Source: Maricaulis sp017643475
Lineage (GTDB): Bacteria > Pseudomonadota > Alphaproteobacteria > Caulobacterales > Maricaulaceae
Direction of reading: 5' to 3'
Length of the DNA: 64,000 nt
Assembly (NCBI RefSeq): GCF_047123815.1
Contig: NZ_CP138920.1
Span: 2,666,001-2,730,000 of the forward strand
Shown: piece after piece, positions 17,323 to 26,793 of the stretch
How positions within the stretch are numbered: the first letter of the stretch is position 1
Layout: the number at the start of each line of letters is the position of its first letter
Notes under the pieces: model-generated
The model's database searches: none
Seen by the model: the letters and a program-made list of their open reading frames with translations, nothing else
Told to the model about the DNA's origin: nothing
Made by a program: the position numbers and the translations under genes

Positions 17323-18363
17323 ATGCTCAACAGCCTCTTTGGTTTGCTTTCCGCGGATATTGCCATCGACCTCGGCACCGCGAACACGCTTGTCTACGTC
17401 AAGGGACGCGGTGTCGTCCTGAACGAACCGTCCGTCGTCGCCTACAAGGTCGACAAGGGACGAAAACACGTCCAGGCCGTGGGCGCTGAAGCCAAGCTGA
17501 TGCTGGGCAAGACGCCGGGCAATGTCGAAGCCATCCGCCCGATGCGTGACGGTGTGATCGCCGACTTCGATGTCGCCGAGGAAATGATCAAGCATTTCAT
17601 CCAGAAAGTGCACAATCGCCGCGCCATGGTGAGCCCGCAGGTCGTGATCTGTGTGCCGTCCGGTGCGACCGCCGTAGAGCGCCGCGCGATCCATGAGTCC
17701 GCGCTGGGTGCCGGTGCGCGCAAGGTTTATCTGATCGACGAGCCGATGGCGGCTGCCGTCGGTGCCGGTCTGCCGATCGATGAGCCGACCGGTTCCATGA
17801 TTGTTGATATCGGCGGTGGCACCACCGAGGTCGCCGTCATGTCCCTGTCCGGCATTGTCTATTCCCGTTCTGTACGCGTCGGCGGTGACAAGATGGACGA
17901 GGCGATCATCAACTATATTCGCCGTTCCGCGAACCTGTTGATCGGTGAGACGTCTGCCGAGCGTATCAAGAAGGAAATCGGTTCGGCCATGCCGCCGGTG
18001 AAAGGCGAGGGCCTGTCGCTGGATATCAAGGGTCGTGACCTGATGAATGGCGTGCCGCGCGAAATCGCCGTCACCGAAGCCATGATTGCCGACAGTCTCT
18101 CCGAGCCGGTCGAACAGATCGTGGAAGCGGTTAAACAGGCGCTGGAAGCCACGCCGCCGGAACTCGCTGCCGACATCGTCGACAAGGGTATTGTCCTGAC
18201 CGGCGGTGGCGCGCTGTTGCGGAACCTGGATACCGAGCTGCGTGAGCGTACGGGGCTGCCGGTCAGCCTGGCCGATGAAGCCCTGTCCTGCGTGGTGCTG
18301 GGTTGCGGTCGCGCGGTAGAAGATTTGAAAGTTTGGCGTCCCATTCTCTCTGAAGCTGTGTAA
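17323..18363 (+). CDS. mreB: Rod shape-determining actin-like protein MreB
   Basis: The 346-residue protein is MreB along its length: MLNSLFGLLSADIAIDLGTA, then NTLVYVKGRGVVLNEPSVVA, CVPSGATAVERRAI, and VDIGGGTTEVAVMSLSG (phosphate 2 motif). VLTGGGALLRNLDTEL is the adenosine-binding motif. MreB polymerises under the membrane and directs side-wall peptidoglycan synthesis. The ATG at 17323 matches homologues and gives an N-terminal membrane-binding amphipathic start; an in-frame ATG at 17293 adds ten unrelated residues. It leads mreBCD-mrdA-rodA. Confidence 0.96.
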   Translation: MLNSLFGLLSADIAIDLGTANTLVYVKGRGVVLNEPSVVAYKVDKGRKHVQAVGAEAKLMLGKTPGNVEAIRPMRDGVIADFDVAEEMIKHFIQKVHNRRAMVSPQVVICVPSGATAVERRAIHESALGAGARKVYLIDEPMAAAVGAGLPIDEPTGSMIVDIGGGTTEVAVMSLSGIVYSRSVRVGGDKMDEAIINYIRRSANLLIGETSAERIKKEIGSAMPPVKGEGLSLDIKGRDLMNGVPREIAVTEAMIADSLSEPVEQIVEAVKQALEATPPELAADIVDKGIVLTGGGALLRNLDTELRERTGLPVSLADEALSCVVLGCGRAVEDLKVWRPILSEAV

Positions 18364-18396
18364 TACACAGCGGGGCGGGGGAGAAGGAGTAAGTCG

Positions 18397-19359
18397 TTGG
18401 CGTCACGGCGCACGGCACGACACGATGCGGAACATGGAGTCCGCTTTTCGCGCACGATCTTCATCATGTTGATCGTAGTATCGAGCGCGCTGATCATGTT
18501 CGACCGTCCGGCGTCCAGATCAGTGGCTTTTGCGGGTTTTCGTGCCTCTTTCACCGACATCGCAGCACCACTGCTTGAGCTGGCCGCGCAGCCCATCCGG
18601 GCGGTGAAGGGTATTGGACCCTATTTCCGGATGCAGGGTGACCTGGCGGCCGAAAATGCCGAGCTGCGCCAGCAACTGATCGAGGCGCGTTACTGGGAAG
18701 ACCTGGCCTATCGCCAGCGCGACCGTATCGAGGTCTATGAAAGCGCCCTGAACGTACAGACGCAGGCGACCCAGGACCGGATCGGTGCCTGGACTGTAGC
18801 GGATCCGCGTGGCCCCTTTGTGCATGCCCGTCTGATCGGTCGTGGCAGAAACGCCGGCATTGCCGACGGGTATCCCGTCATCAATCTCTACGGCCTGGTC
18901 GGACGTGTCTACGAGACCGGCGAGCGTTCGGCACGCGTACTTCTGCTGACCGACCTGAACTCGAACATCCCGGTGATGGTGGACCGGTCCAATTCCCGCG
19001 CCATCCTGACCGGCGACAATTCCGAGTACCCGCGCCTGCAATATCTCGGACGTAATCCCGATATCGAGGCCGGTGATCGTATTGTTTCTTCCGGTGATGA
19101 CGGCGTCCTGCCACGGGGCTTGCCAGTCGGTGTGGCCGTGCCGACGCGGGATGGCGGCTGGCGGGTCGAGCTCTATTCAGACCAGGCGCCGATCGATTTT
19201 GTCTGGGTCTGGCCCTATGTGCCTGCGGTTATCCCGCAGCGAGAGGAAGCTGAGACTGCTTCGGCAGAGGTTGAAACGGACCTGCCGGCACCCGCAGAAA
19301 CTGCACCGGTCGAAGCAGGCGACACTACGCAGCCCGCAACCGAGGAGGGCGGGCAATGA
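18397..19359 (+). CDS. mreC: Rod shape-determining protein MreC
   Basis: The 320-residue protein has a single N-terminal membrane anchor (FSRTIFIMLIVVSSALIMF), a coiled region (NAELRQQLIEARYWEDLAYR) and the periplasmic MreC beta-domain (LIGRGRNAGIADGYPVINLY, SSGDDGVLPRGLPVGVAV). The C-terminal 40 residues are Ala/Glu/Pro rich. It bridges MreB to PBP2 and RodA. A TTG start at 18397 is chosen: GAGAAGGAG lies seven bases upstream and there is no ATG nearby. The stop overlaps mreD (ATGA). Confidence 0.92.
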   Translation: MASRRTARHDAEHGVRFSRTIFIMLIVVSSALIMFDRPASRSVAFAGFRASFTDIAAPLLELAAQPIRAVKGIGPYFRMQGDLAAENAELRQQLIEARYWEDLAYRQRDRIEVYESALNVQTQATQDRIGAWTVADPRGPFVHARLIGRGRNAGIADGYPVINLYGLVGRVYETGERSARVLLLTDLNSNIPVMVDRSNSRAILTGDNSEYPRLQYLGRNPDIEAGDRIVSSGDDGVLPRGLPVGVAVPTRDGGWRVELYSDQAPIDFVWVWPYVPAVIPQREEAETASAEVETDLPAPAETAPVEAGDTTQPATEEGGQ

Positions 19360-19877
19360 GAAAACCCCAGGAACGCTCTGCACCTTACTGGTCCGCGCTG
19401 GGTTGTGTGCTGTCGGTTGTGGCGGCGCTCTTGTTCCAGGCCGCTCCGACGCGCCTCATCGAAGGCATCACCATCATGCCCACCTGGCCTTTGATGGTGA
19501 TTTTCCTGTGGTCGGGCCTGCGTCCCTATTTCATGCCGCCGATTGCCGTTTTCGCGATCGGCATCACCCAGGACCTGTTGACCGGAGCGCCGATGGGCAT
19601 CTGGGCGTTGTCCTACCTGGTATCGATCTCGGTGTTCCGTTTTCGCGGCGAGGACGGCATGCCGAGAGATCTGCCGCCGATTGTCCTGCGGTTCGGGGGA
19701 ACGCTTTTGCTGGCCCAGGCCATTGCCTTTTCTGCCGGTTTCTTTGCGCTGGGTGAGATGCCGCATCTTCAGCCCTTGATCATTGAGACCATTGCCTCAA
19801 TCCTGATGTTTCCGATGCTGGCCTTTCTGGCTGTGCGTCGCCGGCGCGGCAGCCGGTCAGGTTTCATCGGGGGGTGA
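19356..19877 (+). CDS. mreD: Rod shape-determining protein MreD
   Basis: The 173-residue protein has five or so hydrophobic segments and the typical MreD look (PTWPLMVIFLWSGLRPYFMP, IGITQDLLTGAPMGIWALSY). MreD is a small polytopic partner of MreC. Its position directly between mreC and mrdA, with four-base overlap to mreC, supports the call. Sequence conservation in the family is low, so the context matters. Confidence 0.88.
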   Translation: MRKPQERSAPYWSALGCVLSVVAALLFQAAPTRLIEGITIMPTWPLMVIFLWSGLRPYFMPPIAVFAIGITQDLLTGAPMGIWALSYLVSISVFRFRGEDGMPRDLPPIVLRFGGTLLLAQAIAFSAGFFALGEMPHLQPLIIETIASILMFPMLAFLAVRRRRGSRSGFIGG

Positions 19878-19889
19878 TCGCGAGGAAAG

Positions 19890-21767
19890 ATGCGCGCAGA
19901 TCGCCAGGAACAGGAACTCAAATTCACCCGCCGGGCTCTCTTGCTCTCCGGCGCAGGGGCGCTGGGCTTCACTATTCTCGGCGCACGCCTCTATGCGCTC
20001 CAGGTGCTGGACAGCGAGCGGTATCGCCTGTTGTCGGAAGACAATCAGTTCAATTTCCAGCTTACACCGCCATCGCGCGGGCGCATTCTCGATCGTTTCG
20101 GGGTGCCCATAGCGGACAATCGCGACAGCTATCGCATCCTGCTGACGCCGGAAGGCACCAGCGACATCGATACGTCGCTGGATCTGCTCGGCCGCCATAT
20201 GACGATCTCGCAGGGGCGCCGCGATCTGATCCACCGCCGGGCGCGCCAGAATCGCAGTTTCCAGCCGATCACCGTCGCCAACGATCTGGACTGGCAGACC
20301 TTCTCGACGGTCAATCTCTATGCGCCGGACATTCCGGGCATCACGCCGGATGTCGAGGAAGTGCGCAATTATCCTTACGGCGAGGCCTTTGCCCATGTTG
20401 TGGGTTATGTGCAGACGCCGAACGAGGATGATATCGCCAATGACCATCCCGATGCCGAGCGCCTGCTCCGCCAGCCGGGTTTTCGCGTTGGCAAGAATGG
20501 TGTCGAAATTGCGCGTGAACACGACCTTCGTGGTGCCGCCGGTGCCCTGAAGACCGAGGTGGATGCGGCAGGCCGCATTATCCGCGAGATCCCGGACCAG
20601 TCCGTTGATCCCAGTCAGGGCATGGATGTTGTGCTGACCCTGGATGCGGACATCCAGCGTTTCGCATCCGAACGACTGGGCGATGAGAGTGCATCTGCTG
20701 TTGTGATCGACGTGAATACCGGTGAGTTGATCGCGCTGGTATCCAATCCGTCTTTCGACCCGAACCTGTTTGTCCGCGGTATCTCCTCGGCAGATTATGC
20801 GCGTTATCGCGATAATGATCACCGGCCGCTCTATCACAAGTCCATCCAGGGGACTTATCCACCCGGTTCGACCTTCAAGGCCGTCGTTGCCGCGGCAGCG
20901 CTGGAAGCGGGCATAATCGAACCGTCCGAGAGCGTGCGCTGTACCGGTTCGACGCGCCTGGGCAATCGCGATTTCCATTGCTGGCGGCGGGAAGGGCATG
21001 GTCGTGTGGACCTGCATGAGGCGTTAAAGACGTCCTGCGATATCTATTTCTACGAGATTGCCGAGCGGCTGGGCATCGATCGCATCAATGAGATGGCGGC
21101 CCGCTTTGGTATCGGCGAGGAGTTTGATATCGGCATTGCGGGCGTGGCGCGCGGGCTGAACCCGAGCCCGGCCTGGCTGATGGCCAATCGCAACCAGCCC
21201 TGGACAACCGGCCGCACCTATAACACGGGCATCGGGCAGGGTTTCACCCTGGCGTCTCCCTTGCAGCTCGCCGTGATGACGGCCCGCGTCGCGTCCGGCC
21301 GTGCGGTCCAGCCGACCCTTTTCCGCAACGCCATGACACCGCCTGCCCAGCATATGGGGCTCAGTGACGACACCATGGCCCGGGTTCGTGAGGGCCTGCG
21401 GGCCGTCGTGCACGAACAGGGCGGGACGTCATTCTCGCTGGGCGGATTGGGTATTGAGGGCGTAGAGATGGCCGGCAAGACTGGTACGGCGCAGGTCTAT
21501 TCCATCACCGCCGAAGAGCGCGAACAGGGCGTGAGGGAGCAGGAAGATCTGCCCTGGCGCCTGCGCGACCATGGCCTTTTCATGTGTTACGCGCCCGCCG
21601 ATAATCCCAAGTATGCATGTGTCGTCGTGGTTGAACATGGCGGCGGCTCCAGTGCGGCGACGCGGCCTGCGCGCGATATCTTGCGCCGGACCGTGGCGCG
21701 TGACCCCTCCAGCCGGCCGGGCGTCTTTGCCTCGCTGTCTCCGTCCACCACGCGAGGAGGCATCTGA
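19890..21767 (+). CDS. mrdA: Penicillin-binding protein 2 (elongation transpeptidase)
   Basis: The 625-residue protein has a short N-terminal membrane segment (LLLSGAGALGFTILGARLYA), a dimerisation domain (SRGRILDRFGVPIADNRDSY) and a transpeptidase domain with SxxK (YPPGSTFKAV, Ser about 327), SxN-like KTSCD and KTG (AGKTGTAQVY). It cross-links side-wall peptidoglycan together with the glycosyltransferase RodA. The start follows GAGGAAAG. The stop overlaps the rodA ATG (TGATG). Confidence 0.95.
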   Translation: MRADRQEQELKFTRRALLLSGAGALGFTILGARLYALQVLDSERYRLLSEDNQFNFQLTPPSRGRILDRFGVPIADNRDSYRILLTPEGTSDIDTSLDLLGRHMTISQGRRDLIHRRARQNRSFQPITVANDLDWQTFSTVNLYAPDIPGITPDVEEVRNYPYGEAFAHVVGYVQTPNEDDIANDHPDAERLLRQPGFRVGKNGVEIAREHDLRGAAGALKTEVDAAGRIIREIPDQSVDPSQGMDVVLTLDADIQRFASERLGDESASAVVIDVNTGELIALVSNPSFDPNLFVRGISSADYARYRDNDHRPLYHKSIQGTYPPGSTFKAVVAAAALEAGIIEPSESVRCTGSTRLGNRDFHCWRREGHGRVDLHEALKTSCDIYFYEIAERLGIDRINEMAARFGIGEEFDIGIAGVARGLNPSPAWLMANRNQPWTTGRTYNTGIGQGFTLASPLQLAVMTARVASGRAVQPTLFRNAMTPPAQHMGLSDDTMARVREGLRAVVHEQGGTSFSLGGLGIEGVEMAGKTGTAQVYSITAEEREQGVREQEDLPWRLRDHGLFMCYAPADNPKYACVVVVEHGGGSSAATRPARDILRRTVARDPSSRPGVFASLSPSTTRGGI

Positions 21768-22924
21768 TGGCTGTTTTCCGCGAGACCGTGCCCCGCGACC
21801 TGCCGGGCAAAATGATGGAAATCAACTGGTCCCTCGTGCTGCTGCTAGGCCTTTTAGGCGTGGCGGGCGTGGCGATGCTGTATTCGCTGGCCGGCGCGGA
21901 ATGGAACCCGTGGGCGGTGCGTCACGCCCTGCGTCTCGGTGTCGGTTTTACCGGCATGCTGATCGTGGCAATGTTCCCGCCGCGTTTCTGGATTGGCGCG
22001 GCTTATCCGATCTATTTCGGTGCCTTGTTACTGCTTGTCCTGGTCGAATTTGCCGGGGTGACCATCAATGGCGCCCAGCGCTGGATCGATCTGGGACCGC
22101 TGCGACTTCAGCCCTCGGAGGTCATGAAAGTTGCCCTGGTGCTGGCTCTGGCACGTTTCTACCACGACCTGCCGAGCGACAAGGTGACCTCGCTGTCCGG
22201 CCTGATACCACCGATGATGATCATCGGCGCGCCAGCCGCGCTGATCATTGGCCAGCCAGATCTGGGCACGACGCTCCTGCTGATGGCGACAGGACTGGCC
22301 GTTATCTTCATGGCCGGCCTGAGCTGGTGGTTCATCCTGATCGTCGGCGGACTTGGCCTGATGGGGGTGATCGGCGTTGCAGTCGTAGGCCTCGAGAACA
22401 TACTGGCCGAATACCAGATGGACCGGGTAAGGGCCTTCACCAATCCAGATTTTGACCCCCTGGGGATCAATTACCACCCCAACCAGGCGGTGATCACGCT
22501 CGGCTCCGGGGGCATGACCGGCAAGGGATATCTCGAGGGTACGCAGTCCAAGCTGGGTTTCCTTCCAGAGATGCAGACCGACTATATCTTCACCGCCCTG
22601 GGCGAGGAGTTCGGCTTTGTCGGCGGGGTTTCCGTGCTGGCGATCAATGCGCTGATCATGGCACAGGGTGTCGCCATTGCCGTCAGCTGCAAGAGCCCCT
22701 TCCTGCGTCTTCTGACGATGGGACTCATCACGACCTATGCACTCTATGTCTTCATCAATATCGGCATGGTCTCGCGCCTGATGCCGGTTGTGGGCGTGCC
22801 TTTGCCGCTGATTTCCTACGGGGGCACGGTCGTGCTGTCCATTCTGGTCGCCTTCGGGCTAATCCTCGGCGCCCATATCCACCGCAATGCCGAGCCGCCA
22901 CGCGGTGTCGGGCTGTTCGGCTGA
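21767..22924 (+). CDS. rodA: SEDS peptidoglycan polymerase RodA
   Basis: The 385-residue protein has about ten membrane helices and SEDS motifs: WIDLGPLRLQPSEVMKVALV, then IGQPDLGTTLLLMATGLAVI and GLPLISYGG-like PLPLISYGGTVVLSILVAFG near the C-terminus. The middle loop with EYQMDRVRAFTNPDFDPLG is typical of RodA. It polymerises glycan strands for elongation with PBP2. It closes the mre-mrd operon. Confidence 0.95.
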   Translation: MAVFRETVPRDLPGKMMEINWSLVLLLGLLGVAGVAMLYSLAGAEWNPWAVRHALRLGVGFTGMLIVAMFPPRFWIGAAYPIYFGALLLLVLVEFAGVTINGAQRWIDLGPLRLQPSEVMKVALVLALARFYHDLPSDKVTSLSGLIPPMMIIGAPAALIIGQPDLGTTLLLMATGLAVIFMAGLSWWFILIVGGLGLMGVIGVAVVGLENILAEYQMDRVRAFTNPDFDPLGINYHPNQAVITLGSGGMTGKGYLEGTQSKLGFLPEMQTDYIFTALGEEFGFVGGVSVLAINALIMAQGVAIAVSCKSPFLRLLTMGLITTYALYVFINIGMVSRLMPVVGVPLPLISYGGTVVLSILVAFGLILGAHIHRNAEPPRGVGLFG

Positions 22925-23038
22925 CCAGTATCCTCTGCGCTGTCAAGCTTGACCGGGCCTTCCGCATAGGGAAGTGTGCGCGGGGATTTGTAGCTATACG
23001 AGGTGGCCGGTGAGGGGCTGCCCGGAGGGGAGAGTATC

Positions 23039-24406
23039 ATGGCGGCAACACCAGCACCGGGTGCCCATGCGCACTGGTCGTCGCGTTTTGCATTTATCAT
23101 GGCTGCGGTCGGTTCCGCAGTCGGTCTCGGCAATCTCTGGCGTTTCCCGTTCCAGACGGGTGAAAACGGCGGTTCTGCCTTCGTATTGATCTACATCGCC
23201 TGTGTGGCGCTGATCGCATTCCCGGTTTTGATGGCGGAATTCACCATCGGTCGCCGCGCACAGAAATCCGCTGTCAGCTCGACCCGAGAACTGGCACTGG
23301 AATCGAAGAAATCCGGTAGCTGGTCCTTTGTGGGCTGGGTCTGTATGGCCGGTGGTTTCCTCGTCCTGACGACATATTCTGTGATCGCGGGCCAGGTCAT
23401 GGCCATGTCGGCGGCAGGTTTCATGGGCGGTTTCGCCACGGATGCTGGCGCCAACATGTTCTACGGCACCAGCACCTGGGGGATCGTCTGGCAGATCGTC
23501 TTCATGGCGCTGACCTGCTGGATCGTGTCGCGCGGCCTCAAGGGCGGTATTGAAAGCGTTGTCACCATTCTGATGCCGCTTTTCTTCGTCATGCTGGCAG
23601 CGCTGACGATCTTCGCTGTTATCCGCGGTTTCTCGGATGGTTCCACGGTTCAGGCCTTCACTTACCTGTTCACGCCTGACTTCAGCCGTGTTGACGGCGG
23701 TACCATGGTGTCGGCGCTCGGCCAGGCCTTCTTCTCGGTTGGTGTCGCCTCTGCGATCATGATCACCTACGGTTCCTACCTGACCAAGGACACCAATATC
23801 GGTGAATCCGCTGGCCTGATCTCGGGTGCCGACACGCTTGTTGCCCTGATCGCCGGCTTCATGATCTTCCCGATCGTCTTCTCCGCTGGCGTCGACCCGG
23901 CTGCTGGCATGAGCCTGATCTTCACCACGCTTCCGAACCTGTTTGGCTCCATGCCAATGGGTAATCTGATCGGCGGCGCCTTCTTCTTCCTGGCCTTCAT
24001 CGCGGCCCTGACCTCGTCGATCTCGTTGCTGGAAGCCACGGTGGCTTTCTTTGACGAGCATTCGAACTTCGGTCGGACGCAGATCGCCTGGATGCTGGGC
24101 GGTATCGCTTTCCTGATCGGTGCCGGTTCTGTGTATTCGGCCGATTTTGGTGGTGGTTTCCTGGACGTCCTGTCTGGCGAGATCCTGCTTCCGTTTGGTG
24201 GTTTCCTGGTGGCATTGTTCACCGGCTGGGTCCTGCCCAAGGCCATTCTGAAAGAAGAACTTTCGCACGCGTCCGGTCGCATGTTCGGCTTCTTCCACTT
24301 CATGATCCGCTGGATCATCCCGGCGATCGTCGGTCTGGTTCTGGTGCTGGGTCTCGATGCGCGTTTCGCAGGTGGAACGCTCAACGCGATGCTGGGACTG
24401 GGCTAG
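23039..24406 (+). CDS. Neurotransmitter:sodium symporter (NSS) family transporter
   Basis: The 455-residue protein has 11-12 membrane helices. The first helix carries the NSS signature AAVGSAVGLGNLWRFPFQTG, containing the residues that bind sodium and the amino-acid carboxylate in LeuT. Helix 6 region and later segments (SVGVASAIMITYGSYL, AALTSSISLLEATVAF) fit the family. It likely imports amino acids using the sodium gradient, plausible for a marine bacterium. The ATG at 23039 was chosen because GAGGGGAGAG precedes it. It converges with the iminopeptidase gene with a four-base overlap. Confidence 0.92.
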   Translation: MAATPAPGAHAHWSSRFAFIMAAVGSAVGLGNLWRFPFQTGENGGSAFVLIYIACVALIAFPVLMAEFTIGRRAQKSAVSSTRELALESKKSGSWSFVGWVCMAGGFLVLTTYSVIAGQVMAMSAAGFMGGFATDAGANMFYGTSTWGIVWQIVFMALTCWIVSRGLKGGIESVVTILMPLFFVMLAALTIFAVIRGFSDGSTVQAFTYLFTPDFSRVDGGTMVSALGQAFFSVGVASAIMITYGSYLTKDTNIGESAGLISGADTLVALIAGFMIFPIVFSAGVDPAAGMSLIFTTLPNLFGSMPMGNLIGGAFFFLAFIAALTSSISLLEATVAFFDEHSNFGRTQIAWMLGGIAFLIGAGSVYSADFGGGFLDVLSGEILLPFGGFLVALFTGWVLPKAILKEELSHASGRMFGFFHFMIRWIIPAIVGLVLVLGLDARFAGGTLNAMLGLG

Positions 24407-25371
24407 CCCATCTGATCTGCAAAGGCGTCGGTCGCGCGCACCAGCGCGTCGACCACGCCGGGCTCGCCGGCCGCATGGCCGGCATCGCCAATTAACTGGA
24501 GCCTTGCTCGCGGCCAGACCCGGGCAAGGCTCCAGGCCGTTTTGGGGGGCGTTACGACGTCATATCGTCCCTGGACGATGACACCGGGGATCTGGTTGAA
24601 CTTGCCAATATCCTCAAGCAATTCGCCATCCCGCTCGAAAAACCCGCCATTTGCGAAATAATGCGTCTCCATGCGTGCCAGGCCATCTGCCCGGATGGGA
24701 TCAGCCAGCGGCGCGCTCGGATCTCCTGCCAGCGAGATCAGGGCGCTTTCCCAGCGTGCCCAGGCGAGAGCATCCGGGCGTCGGCGCACCACGTCATTTT
24801 CCAGCATGCGGGCATAATAGGCCGCGACGACATCCTCTCTCTCTTCGCTGGTCAGTGAGCCGACCAGGCGTTCCCAGGCGTCCGGAAACATGACATTGGC
24901 GCCGTGTTTGTAGAACCAGTCGAGCTCGGCCTGCGTGCAGGTGAAAATCCCGCGCAGGATCAGCCCGAGGCAGCGATCCGCATGGTCGCGCGCATAGGTC
25001 ATGGCCAGCGTTGCACCCCAGGACCCGCCAAACACGATCCATTTGTCGATACCGGCCTGGACACGGATCTTTTCCATGTCTTCGACCAGCGCCTGGGTGG
25101 TGTTGTTTTCCAGCGAACCATGTGGTGTGGACCGGCCACAGCCGCGCTGGTCGAACAGGATGATGCGATAGCGCTGTGGATCGAAAAAACGCCTCAGGGC
25201 AGGGGATATGCCTCCGCCCGGGCCGCCATGCAGGGTGACGATCGGTAGACCGTCAGGCCGTCCGCATTCCTCGACATGCAATTCATGCCCGTCGCCGACA
25301 TTCAGGCGATAGCTGCGATACGGTTGTATCGGGGGGTAAAGCAGGCGTCGGGTGTAACCAGCGTCCATCAT
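24403..25371 (-). CDS. pip: Proline iminopeptidase (S33 family)
   Basis: The 322-residue alpha/beta-hydrolase matches Pip closely: YPPIQPYRSYRLNVGDGHEL, then LHGGPGGGISPALRRFFDP, FDQRGCGRSTPH and the nucleophile elbow FGGSWGATLAM. The Asp and His of the triad are in VVQGRYDVVTPP (as GRYD) and GDAGHAAGEPG. It releases N-terminal proline from peptides. Its product could feed amino-acid uptake by the neighbouring NSS transporter, but the two genes face each other and are not co-transcribed. Confidence 0.93.
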   Translation of the reverse strand: MMDAGYTRRLLYPPIQPYRSYRLNVGDGHELHVEECGRPDGLPIVTLHGGPGGGISPALRRFFDPQRYRIILFDQRGCGRSTPHGSLENNTTQALVEDMEKIRVQAGIDKWIVFGGSWGATLAMTYARDHADRCLGLILRGIFTCTQAELDWFYKHGANVMFPDAWERLVGSLTSEEREDVVAAYYARMLENDVVRRRPDALAWARWESALISLAGDPSAPLADPIRADGLARMETHYFANGGFFERDGELLEDIGKFNQIPGVIVQGRYDVVTPPKTAWSLARVWPRARLQLIGDAGHAAGEPGVVDALVRATDAFADQMG

Positions 25372-25498
25372 GAAATATGCCGCAATAGCAAGTTATTTCG
25401 TTAGGCAGTTCTAAACGGAATAAACCATAGCCTATTCGCTCAACACTCGATACTGTCTGTGTATTGGGGCCGATGTATTTTTTGTGGGACATTCGACG

Positions 25499-26188
25499 AT
25501 GAAGAAGTCCGGGATCGTAACCGCTGCCATAGCCGCGTGTTTGACGATCAGCGCGTGTGCAAGCGCACCGATTTCTGTTGCAGGATCGGTCTTGCCGTCC
25601 ATGCGCGATGCCCAGAATGTCCACCAATCTGCCCTCAGAACGTCCGTGACACGTCTAGAAGACACCTATGTCGAACAAGGCTGGGTTCACCGCGTCCGTT
25701 CGATGACGTCGGCCGGCGGTTGGATGAACCGCCTCACGGGACAAAGCGAGAATTCCGATACTCCGATCGAGCGTGGCGTTCCGGTCGAATATCTGGTCGA
25801 GATCCCGTACATGATCAACACGGATTCCGGTGCTTTGGTCGCAGACGCGTCCATGGCCAGACTGGCTTCCGACCTCGACGAAGCCGATGCGCTTATCCGA
25901 GACGTGAACTTCGCGGCCCAGGTTCTGATCCGTGAACCCTCCGCAGTGACCCGCGCATCCCTGGCGGAAGACATCGAACATCTCGAACGGGCCGTTGGAT
26001 ATTCCCGGCAAGCCCTTGATACGTTCAATTCTGCCATGGCTGATATCGCGGGCGGGCTGGAGCAAACCCAGCTTGCAGAGCTGGAAACACGCCGAGCGCG
26101 TTTTGCCCGCGATGCAGAAGCGCTGCGTGACCGGGCCGATGATATTGCCCAGCTGCGTCGCACGCTGATGACCGGCGCCTCTTCCTGA
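25499..26188 (+). CDS. Lipoprotein of unknown function
   Basis: The 229-residue protein begins MKKSGIVTAAIAACLTISAC, a lipoprotein signal peptide with lipobox ISAC (Cys at about 20). The mature part is largely helical with a long C-terminal coiled segment (LEQTQLAELETRRARFARDA). An upstream ATG at 25484 is also in frame, but starting at 25499 gives a proper signal peptide. The gene overlaps the next methyltransferase start by one base. I do not recognise the family. Confidence 0.7.
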   Translation: MKKSGIVTAAIAACLTISACASAPISVAGSVLPSMRDAQNVHQSALRTSVTRLEDTYVEQGWVHRVRSMTSAGGWMNRLTGQSENSDTPIERGVPVEYLVEIPYMINTDSGALVADASMARLASDLDEADALIRDVNFAAQVLIREPSAVTRASLAEDIEHLERAVGYSRQALDTFNSAMADIAGGLEQTQLAELETRRARFARDAEALRDRADDIAQLRRTLMTGASS

Positions 26189-26793
26189 TGCTTTCACCGG
26201 ATGACGTAAAAGGCTTCCTCGCGCCCGAGGAAGGCGACCACCTTGCCGAACTGGCGCGCCAGGCCGGACGCCTGGGACCGGTGCTGGAAATCGGAACCTA
26301 TTGCGGCAAGTCCGCGCTCTATCTCGGGCCCGCCGTTCGGGAGGCAGGCACAGTCCTCTACACGTTGGATCATCATCGCGGTTCGGAAGAACATCAGCCG
26401 GGTGAGGAGTATCACGACCCTGAACTCTTCGATGCCGAGCTGGGCGCCGTGGAGACGCTGCGCGAACTGCGCCGCACGCTCTACCGCGCCAAGCTGGAAG
26501 ATTGCGTAATCCCGCTCATCGGCCGTTCCGGCATTGTCGCTGCCAACTGGACCACGTCCCTGGGCATGGTGTTCATCGATGGCGGGCATTCCATGGAGGC
26601 GGCGCTGACGGATTATCGCGGCTGGGCCGGGCGCATCGTCACCGGCGGTATCCTGGCCATACACGACGTCTTCCCCAATCCGGAAGATGGCGGGCGGCCG
26701 CCCTATGAGATCTGGAAGCTGGCGCGCGATAGCGGCCTGTTCGAGGTCGTCAGTCGAACAGGAACGCTGGAAGTCCTTCGCCGTCTGGCTTAG
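26188..26793 (+). CDS. Class I SAM-dependent methyltransferase
   Basis: The 201-residue protein has the SAM-binding motif I VLEIGTYCGKSALYLGPAV and an O-methyltransferase-like middle with MVFIDGGHSMEAALTDYRGW, then GGILAIHDVFPNPEDGGRPP. This is the layout of the Methyltransf_24 group, which often acts on small molecules or glycans. It is coupled to the lipoprotein gene. Its last 44 bases overlap the 3' end of the convergent alpha-toroid gene. Confidence 0.8.
   Translation: MLSPDDVKGFLAPEEGDHLAELARQAGRLGPVLEIGTYCGKSALYLGPAVREAGTVLYTLDHHRGSEEHQPGEEYHDPELFDAELGAVETLRELRRTLYRAKLEDCVIPLIGRSGIVAANWTTSLGMVFIDGGHSMEAALTDYRGWAGRIVTGGILAIHDVFPNPEDGGRPPYEIWKLARDSGLFEVVSRTGTLEVLRRLA

Noticed and set aside
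22994..24298. 434-codon minus-strand frame opposite the NSS transporter
   Set aside because: Composition (very rich in Arg, His, Gln, Glu, Asp) is the mirror of a membrane-protein gene; no domain is seen.
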